A stretch of DNA of 64,000 nucleotides from Bradyrhizobium sp. CCBAU 51765 (GTDB lineage Bacteria; Pseudomonadota; Alphaproteobacteria; Rhizobiales; Xanthobacteraceae): assembly GCF_015291725.1 (NCBI RefSeq), contig NZ_CP030038.1, positions 1 to 64,000 on the forward strand, in the 5' to 3' direction. Made by a program: the position numbers and the translations under genes. The first letter of the stretch is position 1; each line of letters opens with the position of its first letter. Of this stretch, positions 28,641 to 38,595 are shown piece after piece. The notes beneath the pieces were generated by a model, which saw nothing but the letters and a program-made list of their open reading frames with translations, had not been told where the DNA came from and ran no database searches.

Positions 28641-29837
28641 ATGCAAGGCAAAGCACAGATCGACGAGATTCTGCGTCAGAAGAGCGAGGCCAAGGAGATT
28701 CCGGGCGTCGTCGCGATCGCCGCGAGCGGTAACGACGTGCTGTATCAGGGCGCGTTCGGCCAACGCGACCTGTCCAAGCCCGACGCGATGACCGATGACA
28801 GCGTGTTCTGGATCGCATCGATGACGAAGGCGGTGACCACAGCGGGCGCGATGCAGCTGGTCGAGCAGGGCAAGCTGTCGCTGGATACGCCGATCGGTGA
28901 CGTCCTGCCCGATCTCGCCAATCCGCAGGTGCTGGAAGGCTTCGATGCCAACGGCGAGGCGAAGCTGCGCCCGGCGAAGGGACCGATCACGCTGCGCCAG
29001 CTCATGACCCACACCGCGGGCTTCTGCTACAATATGTGGAACGGCGATCTCGCGGTCTATCTGGACAAGAACGGCATCCCCGCCATCACCACCTGCCAGA
29101 ATGCGGCACTGAAGACCCCGATCATGAGCGACCCCGGCACGCGCTGGGAATACGGCACCAATATCGATTTCGTCGGCAAGGCCGTGGAAGCCGCCAGCGG
29201 CAAGCGGCTGGATGCCTATCTGCGCGACAATCTGTTCAACCCGCTTGGCATGAACGACACGGCCTTCAAGATCACCGACGACATGCGCAAGCGCCTGGTC
29301 GGCATGCACGCGCGCGGTGAGGACGGCCAGCTCGCCGCCATCCCGTTCGAGCTCGAACAGGAGCCGGAATTCCACATGGGTGGCGGCGGCCTCTACTCGA
29401 CCGCGGCCGACTACATCAAGTTCACCCAGATGATCCTCAACAAGGGCCGCGGCAACGGCAACCAGGTGCTGAAGGCCGAGACCGTCGCGACCATGGGCCA
29501 GAACCACATCGGCGATCTCGCCATGGGCAAGATGACGACGGCGGCGCCGATGTACACCAACGACGTCGATCTCTATCCGGAGCAGGTGAAGAAGTGGGGC
29601 CTCAGCTTCATGATCAACACCGCCAAGACCGCCGAGGGGCGTAGCGCCGGCAGCCTCGCCTGGGCGGGCCTCGCCAACACCTATTACTGGATTGACCCGG
29701 CCCGCGACATCACCGGCGTGATCCTGATGCAGCTGTTGCCATTCGCGGATGCGAAATGCCTGGGGGCCTTCGCAGGTTTCGAGCGCGGCGTTTATGCCGG
29801 GCTGGATGCGGCTGGAAGCGGGCAGAAGGCGGCCTGA
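28641..29837 (+). CDS. Beta-lactamase-fold serine hydrolase (EstB-like), cytoplasmic
   Basis: The 398-residue product belongs to the class C beta-lactamase/esterase family. It has SMTK at residues 60-63 (Ser nucleophile, Lys base), Tyr171 in WEYGTNID as the likely second catalytic residue, and HMGGGGLYST in place of the KTG box. No signal peptide is visible, unlike the other serine hydrolase at 18493-19920. The start at 28641 follows GAGGAA by 6 bases; the upstream open frame is not protein-like. It probably hydrolyses small esters. Confidence 0.9.
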   Translation: MQGKAQIDEILRQKSEAKEIPGVVAIAASGNDVLYQGAFGQRDLSKPDAMTDDSVFWIASMTKAVTTAGAMQLVEQGKLSLDTPIGDVLPDLANPQVLEGFDANGEAKLRPAKGPITLRQLMTHTAGFCYNMWNGDLAVYLDKNGIPAITTCQNAALKTPIMSDPGTRWEYGTNIDFVGKAVEAASGKRLDAYLRDNLFNPLGMNDTAFKITDDMRKRLVGMHARGEDGQLAAIPFELEQEPEFHMGGGGLYSTAADYIKFTQMILNKGRGNGNQVLKAETVATMGQNHIGDLAMGKMTTAAPMYTNDVDLYPEQVKKWGLSFMINTAKTAEGRSAGSLAWAGLANTYYWIDPARDITGVILMQLLPFADAKCLGAFAGFERGVYAGLDAAGSGQKAA

Positions 29838-29859
29838 AGGGCGCGGCGCTCACCAACCC

Positions 29860-29985
29860 GTCTTGGCCGGGCTCGTCCCGCCTGCGCGGCCGAAGCCGCT
29901 TCGGCGCGGCGAAGGCCCGGCCATCCACGTGCAGCCGCACGGGCACAAAGACGTGGATGCCCGGGCCAAGCCCGGGCATGACGAC
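29860..29985. repeat. Palindromic repeat, family A (enlarged centre)
   Basis: The element begins near GGCCGGGCTCGTCCCG and ends GCCCGGGCATGACGAC, with CCACGT/ACGTGG inner arms. An extra GC-rich palindromic insert, GCGGCCGAAGCCGCTTCGGC, makes it longer than the copies at 1459 and 10657. Confidence 0.75.
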
Positions 29986-30025
29986 TGAGAGACTATGCTG
30001 GGTATTCTGACGAGAGGATTTCGAC

Positions 30026-31732
30026 TTGGCTGATAATTTGGCTGATAAAGCGGACAGCTACGTTTGCGGCATCTCGGACGCGCCGCTGCTCGGCGACACC
30101 ATCGGCCGCAGCCTCGACCGGGCTGTGCGGCGCTGGGGCGATCGCGAAGCCCTCATCTCACCCAGCCATGGCGTGAGATGGACATGGTCGGAATTGGCCG
30201 AGCGGGTCGATGCGCTCGCCGCCGGCTTCCTGGCGCTCGGTCTCGAGCGGGGGCAACGGATCGGAATCTGGTCGTTGAACCGACCGGAATGGACGCTGAC
30301 CCAGTTCGCCGCCGCCAAGGCCGGCCTCATCCTGGTGACGATAAATCCCGCCTATCGCTTGAGCGAGCTGGAATTTGCGCTTCGCAAGGTCGGCTGCACC
30401 GCGATCGTCACCGCGACCGCGTTCAAGACCAGCAACTACATGGAGATGCTCAACACGCTGTTGCCGGAGCTGGCGGACGCCAAGCCCGGACAGTTACAGG
30501 CGGCACGGCTGCCGGCCTTGCGGATGGTGATCCAGATCGGCGGCCCTGCGGCGTCAGGCACGATCCCTTTCGACGAGGTCGCGCGCATGGGCAGAGCGGC
30601 GCATCGCGAACAGCTGGCCGCGCTCGGCGCCGCCCTGCAATTCGACGATCCCGTCAACATCCAGTTCACCAGTGGCACGACGGGATCGCCCAAGGGGGTG
30701 ACGCTGACCCATCACAACATCCTCAACAACGGCTATTTCACCGGCCGGGCCATGCGCCTCACCGAGCAGGACCGCATCTGCATTCCGGTGCCGCTCTATC
30801 ATTGCTTCGGCATGGTGATGGGCAACCTAGCCTCCGTCACGCTCGGCGCCGCGATGGTCTATCCCGGCGAGGGGTTTGACGCACTCACGACGCTGCGTAC
30901 GATTGAACAGGAGAAATGCTCAGCGCTCTACGGCGTGCCGACCATGTTCATCGCCGAGCTCGACCACCCCGAGTTCAAGACGTTCGACCTGAAGTCGCTG
31001 CGCACCGGCATCATGGCCGGCGCCCCCTGCCCGATCGAGGTGATGAAGCGCGTCAACAACGCGATGAACATGCGCGAGGTCACCATCGCCTACGGCATGA
31101 CCGAGACCAGTCCGGTCAGCTTCCAGAGCGCGGTGGACGATCCGCTGGAGCGCCGCGTCTCCACGGTCGGACGGATCCATCCGCATGTCGAGGTCAAGGT
31201 CGTCGATCTCGAGGGCAAGATCGTCAAGCGCGGCGAGCGGGGCGAGCTGTGTACCCGCGGCTACAGCGTCATGCTGGGCTATTGGGAGGAGAGCGAGAAG
31301 ACCGCCGACGTGCTCGATGCGAACGGCTGGATGCACACCGGCGACCTCGCCACCATCGACGACGAGGGCTATTGCAACATCGTCGGCCGCATCAAGGACA
31401 TGGTGATCCGCGGCGGCGAAAACCTCTATCCGCGCGAGATCGAGGAGTTTCTGTACCGTCACCCCAAGATCCAGGATGTGCAGATCTTCGGCGTGGCCGA
31501 CACCCGCTACGGCGAAGAGCTGTGCGCCTGGGTCCACGTCAGGCAGGGCGAGACGCTGACTGCCGAGGAGGTCCGCGCCTTCTGCGAAGGCCAGATCGCC
31601 CACAACAAGATCCCTCGCTACGTCGAATTCGTCGACGAATTCCCGATGACCGTGACCGGAAAGATCCAGAAATTCCTGATGCGCGAGGAAGTCGAGCAGC
31701 GACTCGGATTGAAGGCAGCGAAGACGGCGTGA
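30026..31732 (+). CDS. Acyl-CoA synthetase (AMP-binding)
   Basis: The 568-residue product activates a carboxylic acid to acyl-CoA via an acyl-adenylate. Motifs are the P-loop [37 protein letters not shown] and the catalytic Lys in [10 protein letters not shown] near the C-terminus. It resembles medium/long-chain fatty acyl-CoA ligases (FadD-like); chain length cannot be read. The start is TTG at 30026, with GAGAGGA upstream. TTGGCTGATA is duplicated so that a second in-frame TTG lies at 30038. No beta-oxidation genes are adjacent. Confidence 0.9.
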   Translation: MADNLADKADSYVCGISDAPLLGDTIGRSLDRAVRRWGDREALISPSHGVRWTWSELAERVDALAAGFLALGLERGQRIGIWSLNRPEWTLTQFAAAKAGLILVTINPAYRLSELEFALRKVGCTAIVTATAFKTSNYMEMLNTLLPELADAKPGQLQAARLPALRMVIQIGGPAASGTIPFDEVARMGRAAHREQLAALGAALQFDDPVNIQFTSGTTGSPKGVTLTHHNILNNGYFTGRAMRLTEQDRICIPVPLYHCFGMVMGNLASVTLGAAMVYPGEGFDALTTLRTIEQEKCSALYGVPTMFIAELDHPEFKTFDLKSLRTGIMAGAPCPIEVMKRVNNAMNMREVTIAYGMTETSPVSFQSAVDDPLERRVSTVGRIHPHVEVKVVDLEGKIVKRGERGELCTRGYSVMLGYWEESEKTADVLDANGWMHTGDLATIDDEGYCNIVGRIKDMVIRGGENLYPREIEEFLYRHPKIQDVQIFGVADTRYGEELCAWVHVRQGETLTAEEVRAFCEGQIAHNKIPRYVEFVDEFPMTVTGKIQKFLMREEVEQRLGLKAAKTA

Positions 31733-31760
31733 GGGGTTGAACGCACTCCCTACACGATGA

Positions 31761-31866
31761 CTGTCATTCCCCGCGCAGGCGGGGAATCCAGTACGCCGCG
31801 GCTTCTCGATCGATCGCAGCCGGCTCGGAGTACTGGATCGCCCGGTCTTCGCCGGGCGATGACAGC
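31761..31866. repeat. Palindromic repeat, family E
   Basis: TGTCATTCCCCGCG at the left is answered by CGCCGGGCGATGACAG at the right. GGGGAATCCAGTAC and GTACTGGATC form an inner inverted pair. It lies between two convergent genes and could serve as a bidirectional 3' structure. Confidence 0.75.
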
Positions 31867-31887
31867 TGAGGATGGGCGCGACCTCGT

Positions 31888-32889
31888 CTATCCCGTGAGC
31901 CCGCGCTGTTGCGCCAGCTCCTTCAACGACACCTGCGGGCGGGCGCCGATGTGCTGAATCACTTCGGCGGCGGCGAGTGCGCCGAGTTCGCCGCACTGCT
32001 TGTAGGCGAGATTGCGCGCCAGGCCGAACAGGAAGCCGGCAGCGAAGAGATCGCCGGCGCCGGTGGTGTCGACCACCTTGTCGACCGGGAATGCCGGCGC
32101 GGCAACGGCGTCTTCCACCGAGACCACCATGCAGCCCTTCTCGCTGCGGGTGACGACGCCGAGATTGACGTCGTTGCGCAGCTGCTTCAGCGCGGTGTCG
32201 AAATCCGAGGTCATGTAGAGCGAATGCAGCTCGGACTCGTTGGCGAAGACGATGTCGACAGTGCCGTTGCGCATCAACGAGAGAAACTCGTCGCGATAGC
32301 GGTCGACGCAGAAGGAATCCGACAGAGTCAGCGCCACCTTGCGCTTGGCGTCATGGGCGATCTGGGCCGCCTTGACGAAGGCATCCTTGGCGTTCTTGGG
32401 GTCCCAGAGATAGCCCTCGAGATAGACGATGCCGGCCGCAGCGACCTCGGCGGGGTCGATGTCGGCGGGCGACAGGTCCTGCGCCGCGCCGAGATAGGTG
32501 TTCATGGTGCGCTCGCCGTCGCCGGTGACCAGGATGTAGGAGCAGCCGGTGGCAGGGCCGTCCTTGGCGGCGGGCGTGTCGAAGGCGACGCCAGCGGCGC
32601 GGATGTCATGGACATAGAGCTTGCCGATCTGATCGTCCTTGACCTTGCCGACATAGGCGGCGCGGGCGCCCAGGCTGCCGACGCCGACGATGGTGTTGGC
32701 AGCCGAGCCGCCCGAGACTTCCGTGGCCGGACCCATGTCCTTGTAGATGGCGGCCGCGCGAGCCTCGTCAATCAGCGACATGCTGCCCTTGGCCATGCCA
32801 TGCCTGGCCAGAAAGGCCTCGTCGGTCCTGACCAGCACGTCGAACAGCGCGTTACCGATGCCGAGAACGTCATATTTCACGTCAGACAT
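31888..32889 (-). CDS. PfkB-family carbohydrate kinase, probably adenosine kinase
   Basis: The 333-residue protein is a ribokinase-fold kinase with GNALFDVLV near the N-terminus, GGSAANTIVGVGSLG (substrate-side Gly-rich segment) and the anion-hole/catalytic signature DTTGAGDLFAAGFLFG near 280-295. Overall it resembles alphaproteobacterial proteins annotated as adenosine kinase, which phosphorylate adenosine to AMP for purine salvage. Another nucleoside or sugar is possible. It is divergent from murJ with a 126-base spacer. Confidence 0.85.
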   Translation of the reverse strand: MSDVKYDVLGIGNALFDVLVRTDEAFLARHGMAKGSMSLIDEARAAAIYKDMGPATEVSGGSAANTIVGVGSLGARAAYVGKVKDDQIGKLYVHDIRAAGVAFDTPAAKDGPATGCSYILVTGDGERTMNTYLGAAQDLSPADIDPAEVAAAGIVYLEGYLWDPKNAKDAFVKAAQIAHDAKRKVALTLSDSFCVDRYRDEFLSLMRNGTVDIVFANESELHSLYMTSDFDTALKQLRNDVNLGVVTRSEKGCMVVSVEDAVAAPAFPVDKVVDTTGAGDLFAAGFLFGLARNLAYKQCGELGALAAAEVIQHIGARPQVSLKELAQQRGLTG

Positions 32890-33015
32890 TCACCTTGATC
32901 CTGTTTGCCGGATTGCGATCCCTGCGGAAATCCGCTTCCTGTCGGCCTGAAATCCAAGCTCGCGGCCTATCATGACCGGGCCGGCGCGGGCAAGCAACGG
33001 TATGATAAAGGGCCG

Positions 33016-34566
33016 ATGATCCGCTCCTTCCTCACCGTCTCGACGGGAACGCTGGCCTCGCGGCTGCTGGGTTTTGCCCGCGATTCCATGATTGCGGCGC
33101 TGCTCGGCACCGGCGCCGTGGCGGATGCGTTTCTCGCGGCGTTTCAGCTCGTCAACGTGGTGCGCCGGCTGCTCAGCGAGGGCGCGCTGAACGCTGCGCT
33201 GATCCCGGCCTGGCTGCGCATCAGGGATCGCGACGGCGCGGCAGCCGCGGCGGCGTTCGCCGGGCGCGTGCTCGGCACGGTCAGTGCGGCCCTGATCGCG
33301 ATGTCGATCCTGCTCGCATTGTTGATGCCGCTGGTCATCACGGTCGTCGCACCGGGCTTCCTTGGCAGCGGCACGCTCGATCGCGCGGTCGAGAGTGCGC
33401 GGCTGATGCTGCCTTATCTCGCCTTTGCCGGCCCGGTCACCGTGCTGATGGGATTGCTCAATGCGCAGGGCCGCTTCGCGCTGACGGCGTTCTCGCCCCT
33501 GTTGTTCAACATCGCGCTGATCGCCGCGATCGCGGTGCTGCTCGCCTGGCAGGCTGACGCCAGTCTCGCTGCGTGGGTGCTGGCGGCCACCGTCGGCATT
33601 GCCGGCCTGCTGCAACTCCTGATGCTGCTGTCGCAGCGAAGCGCGCATCTTGCAACGCCGCTGCGCGCCAGTTTCGACAAGGAGATGCGCGGCTTCTTCG
33701 CCAAGGCGATCCCCGGCATGCTCGCAAGCTCGGGTCCGCAATGGCTGATGGTCGCGGGCGCGATCATCGCCTCCGCGACACCGTCGGCGGTGTCCTGGCT
33801 GTATTTCGCCAACCGCCTGATCGAGCTGCCGCTCGGTATCGTCGGCGTCGCCATGGGCACGGTACTGGTGCCGGAGCTGACGCGCGCCGTGAGCAGCGGC
33901 GATCGCGACGCCGTGGCGCATGCCGAATCGCGCGCGCTGGAGCTTGCGGCCGGGCTGGCGCTGCCCGCGACGCTCGGCCTGGCCGTGCTGGCCGAGCCGA
34001 TCGTGCGGCTGCTGTTCGAGCATGGCGCGTTTGGCGCGCATGACAGCGCGGCGACGGCGCATGCGTTGATGTGGTTGGCGCTGGGCCTGCCGGCGCACGT
34101 GCTGATCAAGGCCTTGTCGCCTGCCTTTTATGCCCGCAGCGACACGATGACGCCGCTGCTGGCCACGGCCAAAGGCTTCGTGGTCGCGGTCGTGCTTGCC
34201 ATCCTATTGGGCCATCTCTTCGGCACGAGCGGGATCGCCGCAAGCATCGCCGCCGGCGCCTGGGGCAGCGCGCTCGCGCTGCTCCGCAAGGGCACGCGCG
34301 AGTTCGGTTTCTCGGTCGATGCGAGCGCCCGCAAGCGGCTGCCGCGGATCGCGCTCGCCGCTGCTGCCATGGGCACTCTGCTCTGGCTGACTGCAGGCCT
34401 CGTGCCGGCCGGGGCCCATGGCTTCATCGATTTCATCGTGCTCGGCGCGCAGATCGCGGCCGGAATCGCCGTTTACAGCCTGCTGCTGCAGCTCCTCGGA
34501 GCGGCGTCCTGGCGCGAAGCGGTCAACGCCCTGAAGCGGCCTGTCCCGCACGACCGGCACGACTGA
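33016..34566 (+). CDS. murJ: Lipid II flippase MurJ
   Basis: MurJ moves lipid II across the inner membrane for peptidoglycan synthesis. The 516-residue product is a 14-helix MOP-superfamily protein with the family N-terminus STGTLASRLLGFARDSMIAALLG, the loop LLSEGALNAALIPAW, GPQWLMVAGAIIASATPSAVSWLYFANRLIELPLGIVGVAMGTVLVPEL and the later ALSPAFYARSDTMTPLL. ATG at 33016 is chosen by family start; the 37-residue upstream extension is not membrane-like. Confidence 0.95.
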   Translation: MIRSFLTVSTGTLASRLLGFARDSMIAALLGTGAVADAFLAAFQLVNVVRRLLSEGALNAALIPAWLRIRDRDGAAAAAAFAGRVLGTVSAALIAMSILLALLMPLVITVVAPGFLGSGTLDRAVESARLMLPYLAFAGPVTVLMGLLNAQGRFALTAFSPLLFNIALIAAIAVLLAWQADASLAAWVLAATVGIAGLLQLLMLLSQRSAHLATPLRASFDKEMRGFFAKAIPGMLASSGPQWLMVAGAIIASATPSAVSWLYFANRLIELPLGIVGVAMGTVLVPELTRAVSSGDRDAVAHAESRALELAAGLALPATLGLAVLAEPIVRLLFEHGAFGAHDSAATAHALMWLALGLPAHVLIKALSPAFYARSDTMTPLLATAKGFVVAVVLAILLGHLFGTSGIAASIAAGAWGSALALLRKGTREFGFSVDASARKRLPRIALAAAAMGTLLWLTAGLVPAGAHGFIDFIVLGAQIAAGIAVYSLLLQLLGAASWREAVNALKRPVPHDRHD

Positions 34567-34652
34567 CCTCGCGAATTGCCCTTGACGGGGCAGCGCCGCT
34601 GTTGGAAACGACGGCCGAATAGCTTCAGGAAGGCTTGCCAGGAAAACTAACC

Positions 34653-35705
34653 ATGCCATTCGTTGAACGGGTCTTTTCGGGCGTCCAGCCGACGGGCAAT
34701 CTGCACCTCGGCAACTATCTCGGCGCGATCGTCAACTTCGTGAAGATGCAGGAGACCCACAACTGCATCTATTGCGTCGTCGACATGCACGCGATCACAC
34801 AGGGCGTCGACGTCTGGGGCGGCCCGGCCGAGCTCACGCGCAGCACCCGCGAGGTGACCGCCGCGTTCATCGCTGCCGGCATCGATCCCAAGAAGCACAT
34901 CGTGTTCAACCAGAGCCAGGTCTCGGGCCATGCCGAGCTCGCCTGGATCTTCAACTGCGTCGCCCGGATGGGCTGGCTCGGCCGCATGACCCAGTTCAAG
35001 GAGAAGGCTGGCAAGGACCGCGAGAACGCGTCCGTTGGCCTGTTCGACTATCCCGTGCTGATGGCCGCCGACATCCTGCTGTACCGCGCCACCCACGTTC
35101 CGGTCGGCGAGGACCAGAAGCAGCATCTCGAGCTCTCGCGCGACATCGCGCAGAAGTTCAACAACGACTTCGGCGACTCGATCCGCAGCCAGGGTGCCAA
35201 TGACGGCCTGTTCTTCCCGCTGCCGGAACCCCTGATCACGGGCCCGGCGACGCGCGTGATGAGCTTGCGCGACGGCACCAAGAAGATGTCGAAGTCGGAC
35301 GCCTCCGACAATTCGCGCATCAACCTCACCGACGACGCCGACACCATCGCGCAGAAGATCCGCAAGGCGAAGACCGATCCGGAGCCGCTGCCGACCGAGG
35401 AGAAGGGTCTCGAAGCGCGCCCCGAGGCCGACAATCTCGTCGGCATCTTCGCCGCGCTCTCCGGCCGCTCCAAGGCCGAGGTGCTCCGCGACTTCGGCGG
35501 CGGCCAGTTCTCCAGCTTCAAGAACGCGCTGGCGGAGCTGTGCGTCACCAAGCTCGCGCCGATCGCCGGCGAGATGAAGCGCCTCGTCGCCGACCCCGGC
35601 CATATCGACGCGATCCTCATCGACGGCTCCGACCGGGCCCGCGCCATCGCCGACGAGACGATGAAGCTCTCCAAGGACATCGTCGGCTTCATCCGCCGTC
35701 GCTAA
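34653..35705 (+). CDS. trpS: Tryptophanyl-tRNA synthetase
   Basis: TrpRS charges tRNA-Trp. The 350-residue class I synthetase has the HIGH-type motif [14 protein letters not shown] at residues 12-25 and KMSKS in [12 protein letters not shown]. The length is slightly above the 330-residue bacterial norm. ATG at 34653 follows AGGAAAAC. It lies 86 bases after murJ on the same strand. Confidence 0.96.
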   Translation: MPFVERVFSGVQPTGNLHLGNYLGAIVNFVKMQETHNCIYCVVDMHAITQGVDVWGGPAELTRSTREVTAAFIAAGIDPKKHIVFNQSQVSGHAELAWIFNCVARMGWLGRMTQFKEKAGKDRENASVGLFDYPVLMAADILLYRATHVPVGEDQKQHLELSRDIAQKFNNDFGDSIRSQGANDGLFFPLPEPLITGPATRVMSLRDGTKKMSKSDASDNSRINLTDDADTIAQKIRKAKTDPEPLPTEEKGLEARPEADNLVGIFAALSGRSKAEVLRDFGGGQFSSFKNALAELCVTKLAPIAGEMKRLVADPGHIDAILIDGSDRARAIADETMKLSKDIVGFIRRR

Positions 35706-35811
35706 GGCGCGCTTCGCAACACCGGCCGGCGCCACGGCGCCCGCCGCTTCGCCTCTCCCAAACGTCGCGGGAGTGTGGCAGCATGGTCCCCATGCACATT
35801 CCGGGACATGC

Positions 35812-36306
35812 ATGACCAGCAAGCGACTTTGCTACGAGCCGGGCCACAAGCCCAAATGCCTCGTCATCGTCGATGACACCGCCGAATGGGATCGCGCCGT
35901 CTATTACGCCAGCCGCTGGGCGATCCGCGCCGGCGGCGGCGTGGTGATGCTGCGCATCATCGAGCCGGAGCAGCAGAGCCAGGAATGGCTTGGCGTCGCC
36001 GACATCATGCGCGCCGAGGCCCAGGAAGCGGCGGAAGCCGCGCTCGACCGCGCCGCCGGCCGCGCCAACGGCATCGCCGCGATCACGCCGGAACGGGTGA
36101 TCCGGGAAGGCGCCGCCATGGAACAGCTGCTCGCAGTGATCGATGAGGACCCCGACATCGCGATGCTGGTGCTCGCTGCCAGTCCCGGCGCGGAAGGGCC
36201 TGGCCCCCTGGTCGCATTGCTGGCGCACGAGTTGGGCACATTCCCGGTGCCGGTGACCATCATCTCGGGCGCGCTAAGCGACGAAAGCGTGGATTCGCTG
36301 TCGTAG
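35812..36306 (+). CDS. Universal stress protein (UspA family)
   Basis: The 164-residue protein has a Usp-like alpha/beta pattern: KCLVIVDDTAEWDRAVYYASRWAIRAGGGVVMLRII, a helical middle with an Ala/Glu-rich segment, and VIDEDPDIAMLVLAASPG. The classical ATP-binding G-x2-G-x9-G-S/T motif is not obvious, so ATP binding is uncertain. ATG at 35812 is preferred over an upstream start at 35773. It follows trpS by 106 bases. Confidence 0.85.
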   Translation: MTSKRLCYEPGHKPKCLVIVDDTAEWDRAVYYASRWAIRAGGGVVMLRIIEPEQQSQEWLGVADIMRAEAQEAAEAALDRAAGRANGIAAITPERVIREGAAMEQLLAVIDEDPDIAMLVLAASPGAEGPGPLVALLAHELGTFPVPVTIISGALSDESVDSLS

Positions 36307-36318
36307 CCACGCCGCCTC

Positions 36319-36485
36319 TGACCCTCCCCTGGAGGGGGAGGGTCGGCTCATGTTGAGCGAAGCGAGACATGAGACGGGGTGGGGTGACGGTCTCTCCGCC
36401 TCAAACAGTGCCCGAGTGGAGAGATCACCCCACCCCGCTCGCGCTTCGCGCGATCGACCCTCCCCCTCCAGGGAAGGATGAGCCG
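36319..36485. repeat. Palindromic repeat, family G
   Basis: GACCCTCCCCTGGAGGGGGAGGGTC at the left mirrors GACCCTCCCCCTCCAGGG at the right. GGGGTGGGGTGA and TCACCCCACCCC form an inner inverted pair. It fills most of the 301-base spacer between the Usp and Nfu genes; the remaining 120 bases presumably hold the nfu promoter. Confidence 0.8.
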
Positions 36486-36607
36486 AGCCCAAGCCTCTGA
36501 AAACCCTGGACTAATATCCCACCTCCCCTTGATCGTGCGTTCGCCGTCGCCATCTGCTAGTGGATAGGCACGCGCCGGCCTTGAACCGGCGACGTCTGGA
36601 GAAAACC

Positions 36608-37177
36608 ATGTTCATTCAAACCGAAGCCACCCCCAATCCCGCCACGCTGAAGTTCATTCCGGGCCGCGTCGTGGTCGACGGCAGCCCCGTGGAGTTTTCG
36701 AGCCGCGAAGCCGCAGGCCGTTCGCCGCTCGCCGAAAAGCTGTTCGACGTGCCCGGCGTCACCGGCGTGTTCTACGGATCGGACTTCATCACCGTGACCA
36801 AGGCGAGCGGTGAATGGCAGCAGCTCAAGCCTGCGATCCTCGGTGCCATCATGGAGCACTACATGTCGGGCGCGCCGCTGCTTGCCGACGGCGCAGCGCA
36901 GGGCGATGCCGATCTCGACGACGAGGACGAGTTCTTCGACGAGGCCGACGCCGAGACGGTCGACATGATCAAGGATCTGATCGAGACCCGGGTGCGGCCG
37001 GCGGTCGCCAATGACGGCGGCGACATCACCTTCCGCGGCTTCAAGGACGGCATCGTCTATCTCAACATGAAGGGCGCCTGCTCCGGCTGCCCGTCATCGA
37101 CGGCGACGCTCCAGCACGGCATCCAGAACCTGCTCAAGCACTTCGTGCCCGACGTGGTCGAAGTCCGGCCGATGTGA
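36608..37177 (+). CDS. NifU-family Fe-S cluster carrier (Nfu type)
   Basis: The 189-residue product has an N-terminal Nfu_N domain (about 1-88, MFIQTEATPNPATLKFIPG) and a C-terminal NifU-like domain (about 115-189) with the cluster-binding C-x-x-C in GACSGCPSSTATLQ. An acidic linker (DADLDDEDEFFDEADAE) joins them. Nfu carriers transfer [4Fe-4S] clusters to client enzymes. MiaB at 39967, an Fe-S enzyme, is a possible nearby client, by inference only. ATG at 36608 is the family start. Confidence 0.94.
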   Translation: MFIQTEATPNPATLKFIPGRVVVDGSPVEFSSREAAGRSPLAEKLFDVPGVTGVFYGSDFITVTKASGEWQQLKPAILGAIMEHYMSGAPLLADGAAQGDADLDDEDEFFDEADAETVDMIKDLIETRVRPAVANDGGDITFRGFKDGIVYLNMKGACSGCPSSTATLQHGIQNLLKHFVPDVVEVRPM

Positions 37178-37186
37178 CGACGAAGT

Positions 37187-37270
37187 CGTCATTCCGGGAT
37201 GGTGCGTTAGCACCAGACCCGGAATCTCGAGATTCCGGGTTCGGTCCTACGGACCGCCCCGGAATGACGG
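37187..37270. repeat. Palindromic repeat, family F
   Basis: CGTCATTCCGGG at the left and CCCCGGAATGACGG at the right are inverted ends. The centre has CCCGGAATCTCGAGATTCCGGG, a near-perfect hairpin around CTCGAG. It starts 9 bases after the Nfu stop. A related copy is at 39792-39889. Confidence 0.8.
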
Positions 37271-37379
37271 TTGTTGTAGGATGGCATATCGGGGGCCCGC
37301 AAATCGTGCGTGATGAATGGCGGATGGGCGCTTGGTTCGCTAGACTGTTCGCCATTCGCCACTCGCCATTTGCTTTTTC

Positions 37380-38075
37380 ATGCTGATCCTCGCCATCGAT
37401 ACTGCGCTCGACGCCTGCGCGGCCGCCGTGCTCGACACCGAAACGGCCGAACTGCGCGCGCAGGAATCACTGCTCATGAAGCGCGGCCACGCCGAGGCCC
37501 TGATGCCGATGATCGCGCGGGTGATGCAATCGGCCAATCTCGCCTTCACCGCGCTCGACCGTATCGCCGTCACCGTCGGTCCCGGAAGCTTCACGGGCCT
37601 GCGCGTCGGCATTTCGGCTGCGCGCGGCCTTGCGCTCGCGGCCGGGCGGCCGGCCGTCGGCCTGACCACCTTGTCGGCCTATGCCGCCGCCGCCGTGGGC
37701 CAGAGCGGAACGGCGCCCGTGCTCTCCGCAATCGATGCGCGGCACGATCACGTCTATTTCCAGATCGTCGCCGGCGACGGCAGCCAACTGGTGCGACCTA
37801 AGGTCGCCAGCATCGACGAGGCGATCGCGGCCTCGCAATTCGGCGCGCCGCACCTGGTCGGCAACGCCGCAAGGATCCTCGCCGATCGTTGGCCGAAGGA
37901 TGGACCCCAACCTGTTGCGGTCGACGCGCAGCCCGCGCCCGATATCAGCTGGATCGCCTGGCTCGGTGCGGCGGCCAATCCCGACACCACGCCGGCGCGG
38001 CCGTTCTATCTGAAGGCGCCCGATGCAAAGCCGGCGACACAGAAACCGCTCGCGGCGCAAGCCGCAACCTCATGA
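37380..38075 (+). CDS. tsaB: tRNA threonylcarbamoyladenosine biosynthesis protein TsaB
   Basis: TsaB is the non-catalytic partner of TsaD and TsaE in making t6A37 on ANN-decoding tRNAs. The 231-residue ASKHA-fold product begins MLILAIDTALDACAAAVLD and has GPGSFTGLRVGISAARGLALA near 64-84. Its stop overlaps the rimI start, a pairing seen in many bacteria. Confidence 0.94.
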   Translation: MLILAIDTALDACAAAVLDTETAELRAQESLLMKRGHAEALMPMIARVMQSANLAFTALDRIAVTVGPGSFTGLRVGISAARGLALAAGRPAVGLTTLSAYAAAAVGQSGTAPVLSAIDARHDHVYFQIVAGDGSQLVRPKVASIDEAIAASQFGAPHLVGNAARILADRWPKDGPQPVAVDAQPAPDISWIAWLGAAANPDTTPARPFYLKAPDAKPATQKPLAAQAATS

Positions 38076-38557
38076 TGGGATGGCTGTCGGAGTGGTGGCA
38101 CGGCGGCAGCGCCGTCGTCGAGCCCGCGACCTTGCGCGATGCCGCGCGGCTCGCGCAGCTGCACGGCGCCTCCTTCGCGCATGGCTGGGGCGAAGGCGAA
38201 TTCGAGAGCATGATCAGCGAGCGCAACACGCTGGTGCATCGCTTGCGTCTCGGCCGCAAGACGATCGGCTTTGCGGTGTCGCGGATCGGCGCGGACGAAG
38301 CGGAAATTCTCTCGATTGCGGTGGACGGGGCCTATCGCGGCCGCGGCTTCTCCCGCACGCTGCTGATGACCCATCTCGGCCACCTCGCCGGGCGCGGCGT
38401 GCGCACAATATTTCTCGAGGTGGAGGAAAATAACCAGCCGGCGCGGCGGCTCTACGACGGGTGCGGATTCGTGGTGGTCGGGCGCCGCGATCGCTACTAT
38501 AAGCAGCCCAACGGGGAACAATTGAACGCCCTTCTGATGCGACGTGACTTGTCGTAA
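38072..38557 (+). CDS. rimI: Ribosomal protein S18 alanine N-acetyltransferase-like (GNAT)
   Basis: The 161-residue GNAT protein has the acetyl-CoA loop in YRGRGFSRTLLMTHLGHLA and the RimI-like FLEVEENNQPARRLYDGCGFVVVGRRDRYYK. RimI acetylates the N-terminus of ribosomal protein S18 in E. coli. Assignment is strengthened by overlap with tsaB. Two adjacent ATGs (38072, 38075) are possible starts. Confidence 0.9.
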   Translation: MMGWLSEWWHGGSAVVEPATLRDAARLAQLHGASFAHGWGEGEFESMISERNTLVHRLRLGRKTIGFAVSRIGADEAEILSIAVDGAYRGRGFSRTLLMTHLGHLAGRGVRTIFLEVEENNQPARRLYDGCGFVVVGRRDRYYKQPNGEQLNALLMRRDLS

Positions 38558-38595
38558 CATCGGTGGCAGAAAGCGCCCGCCAGGCAGACAACGCT

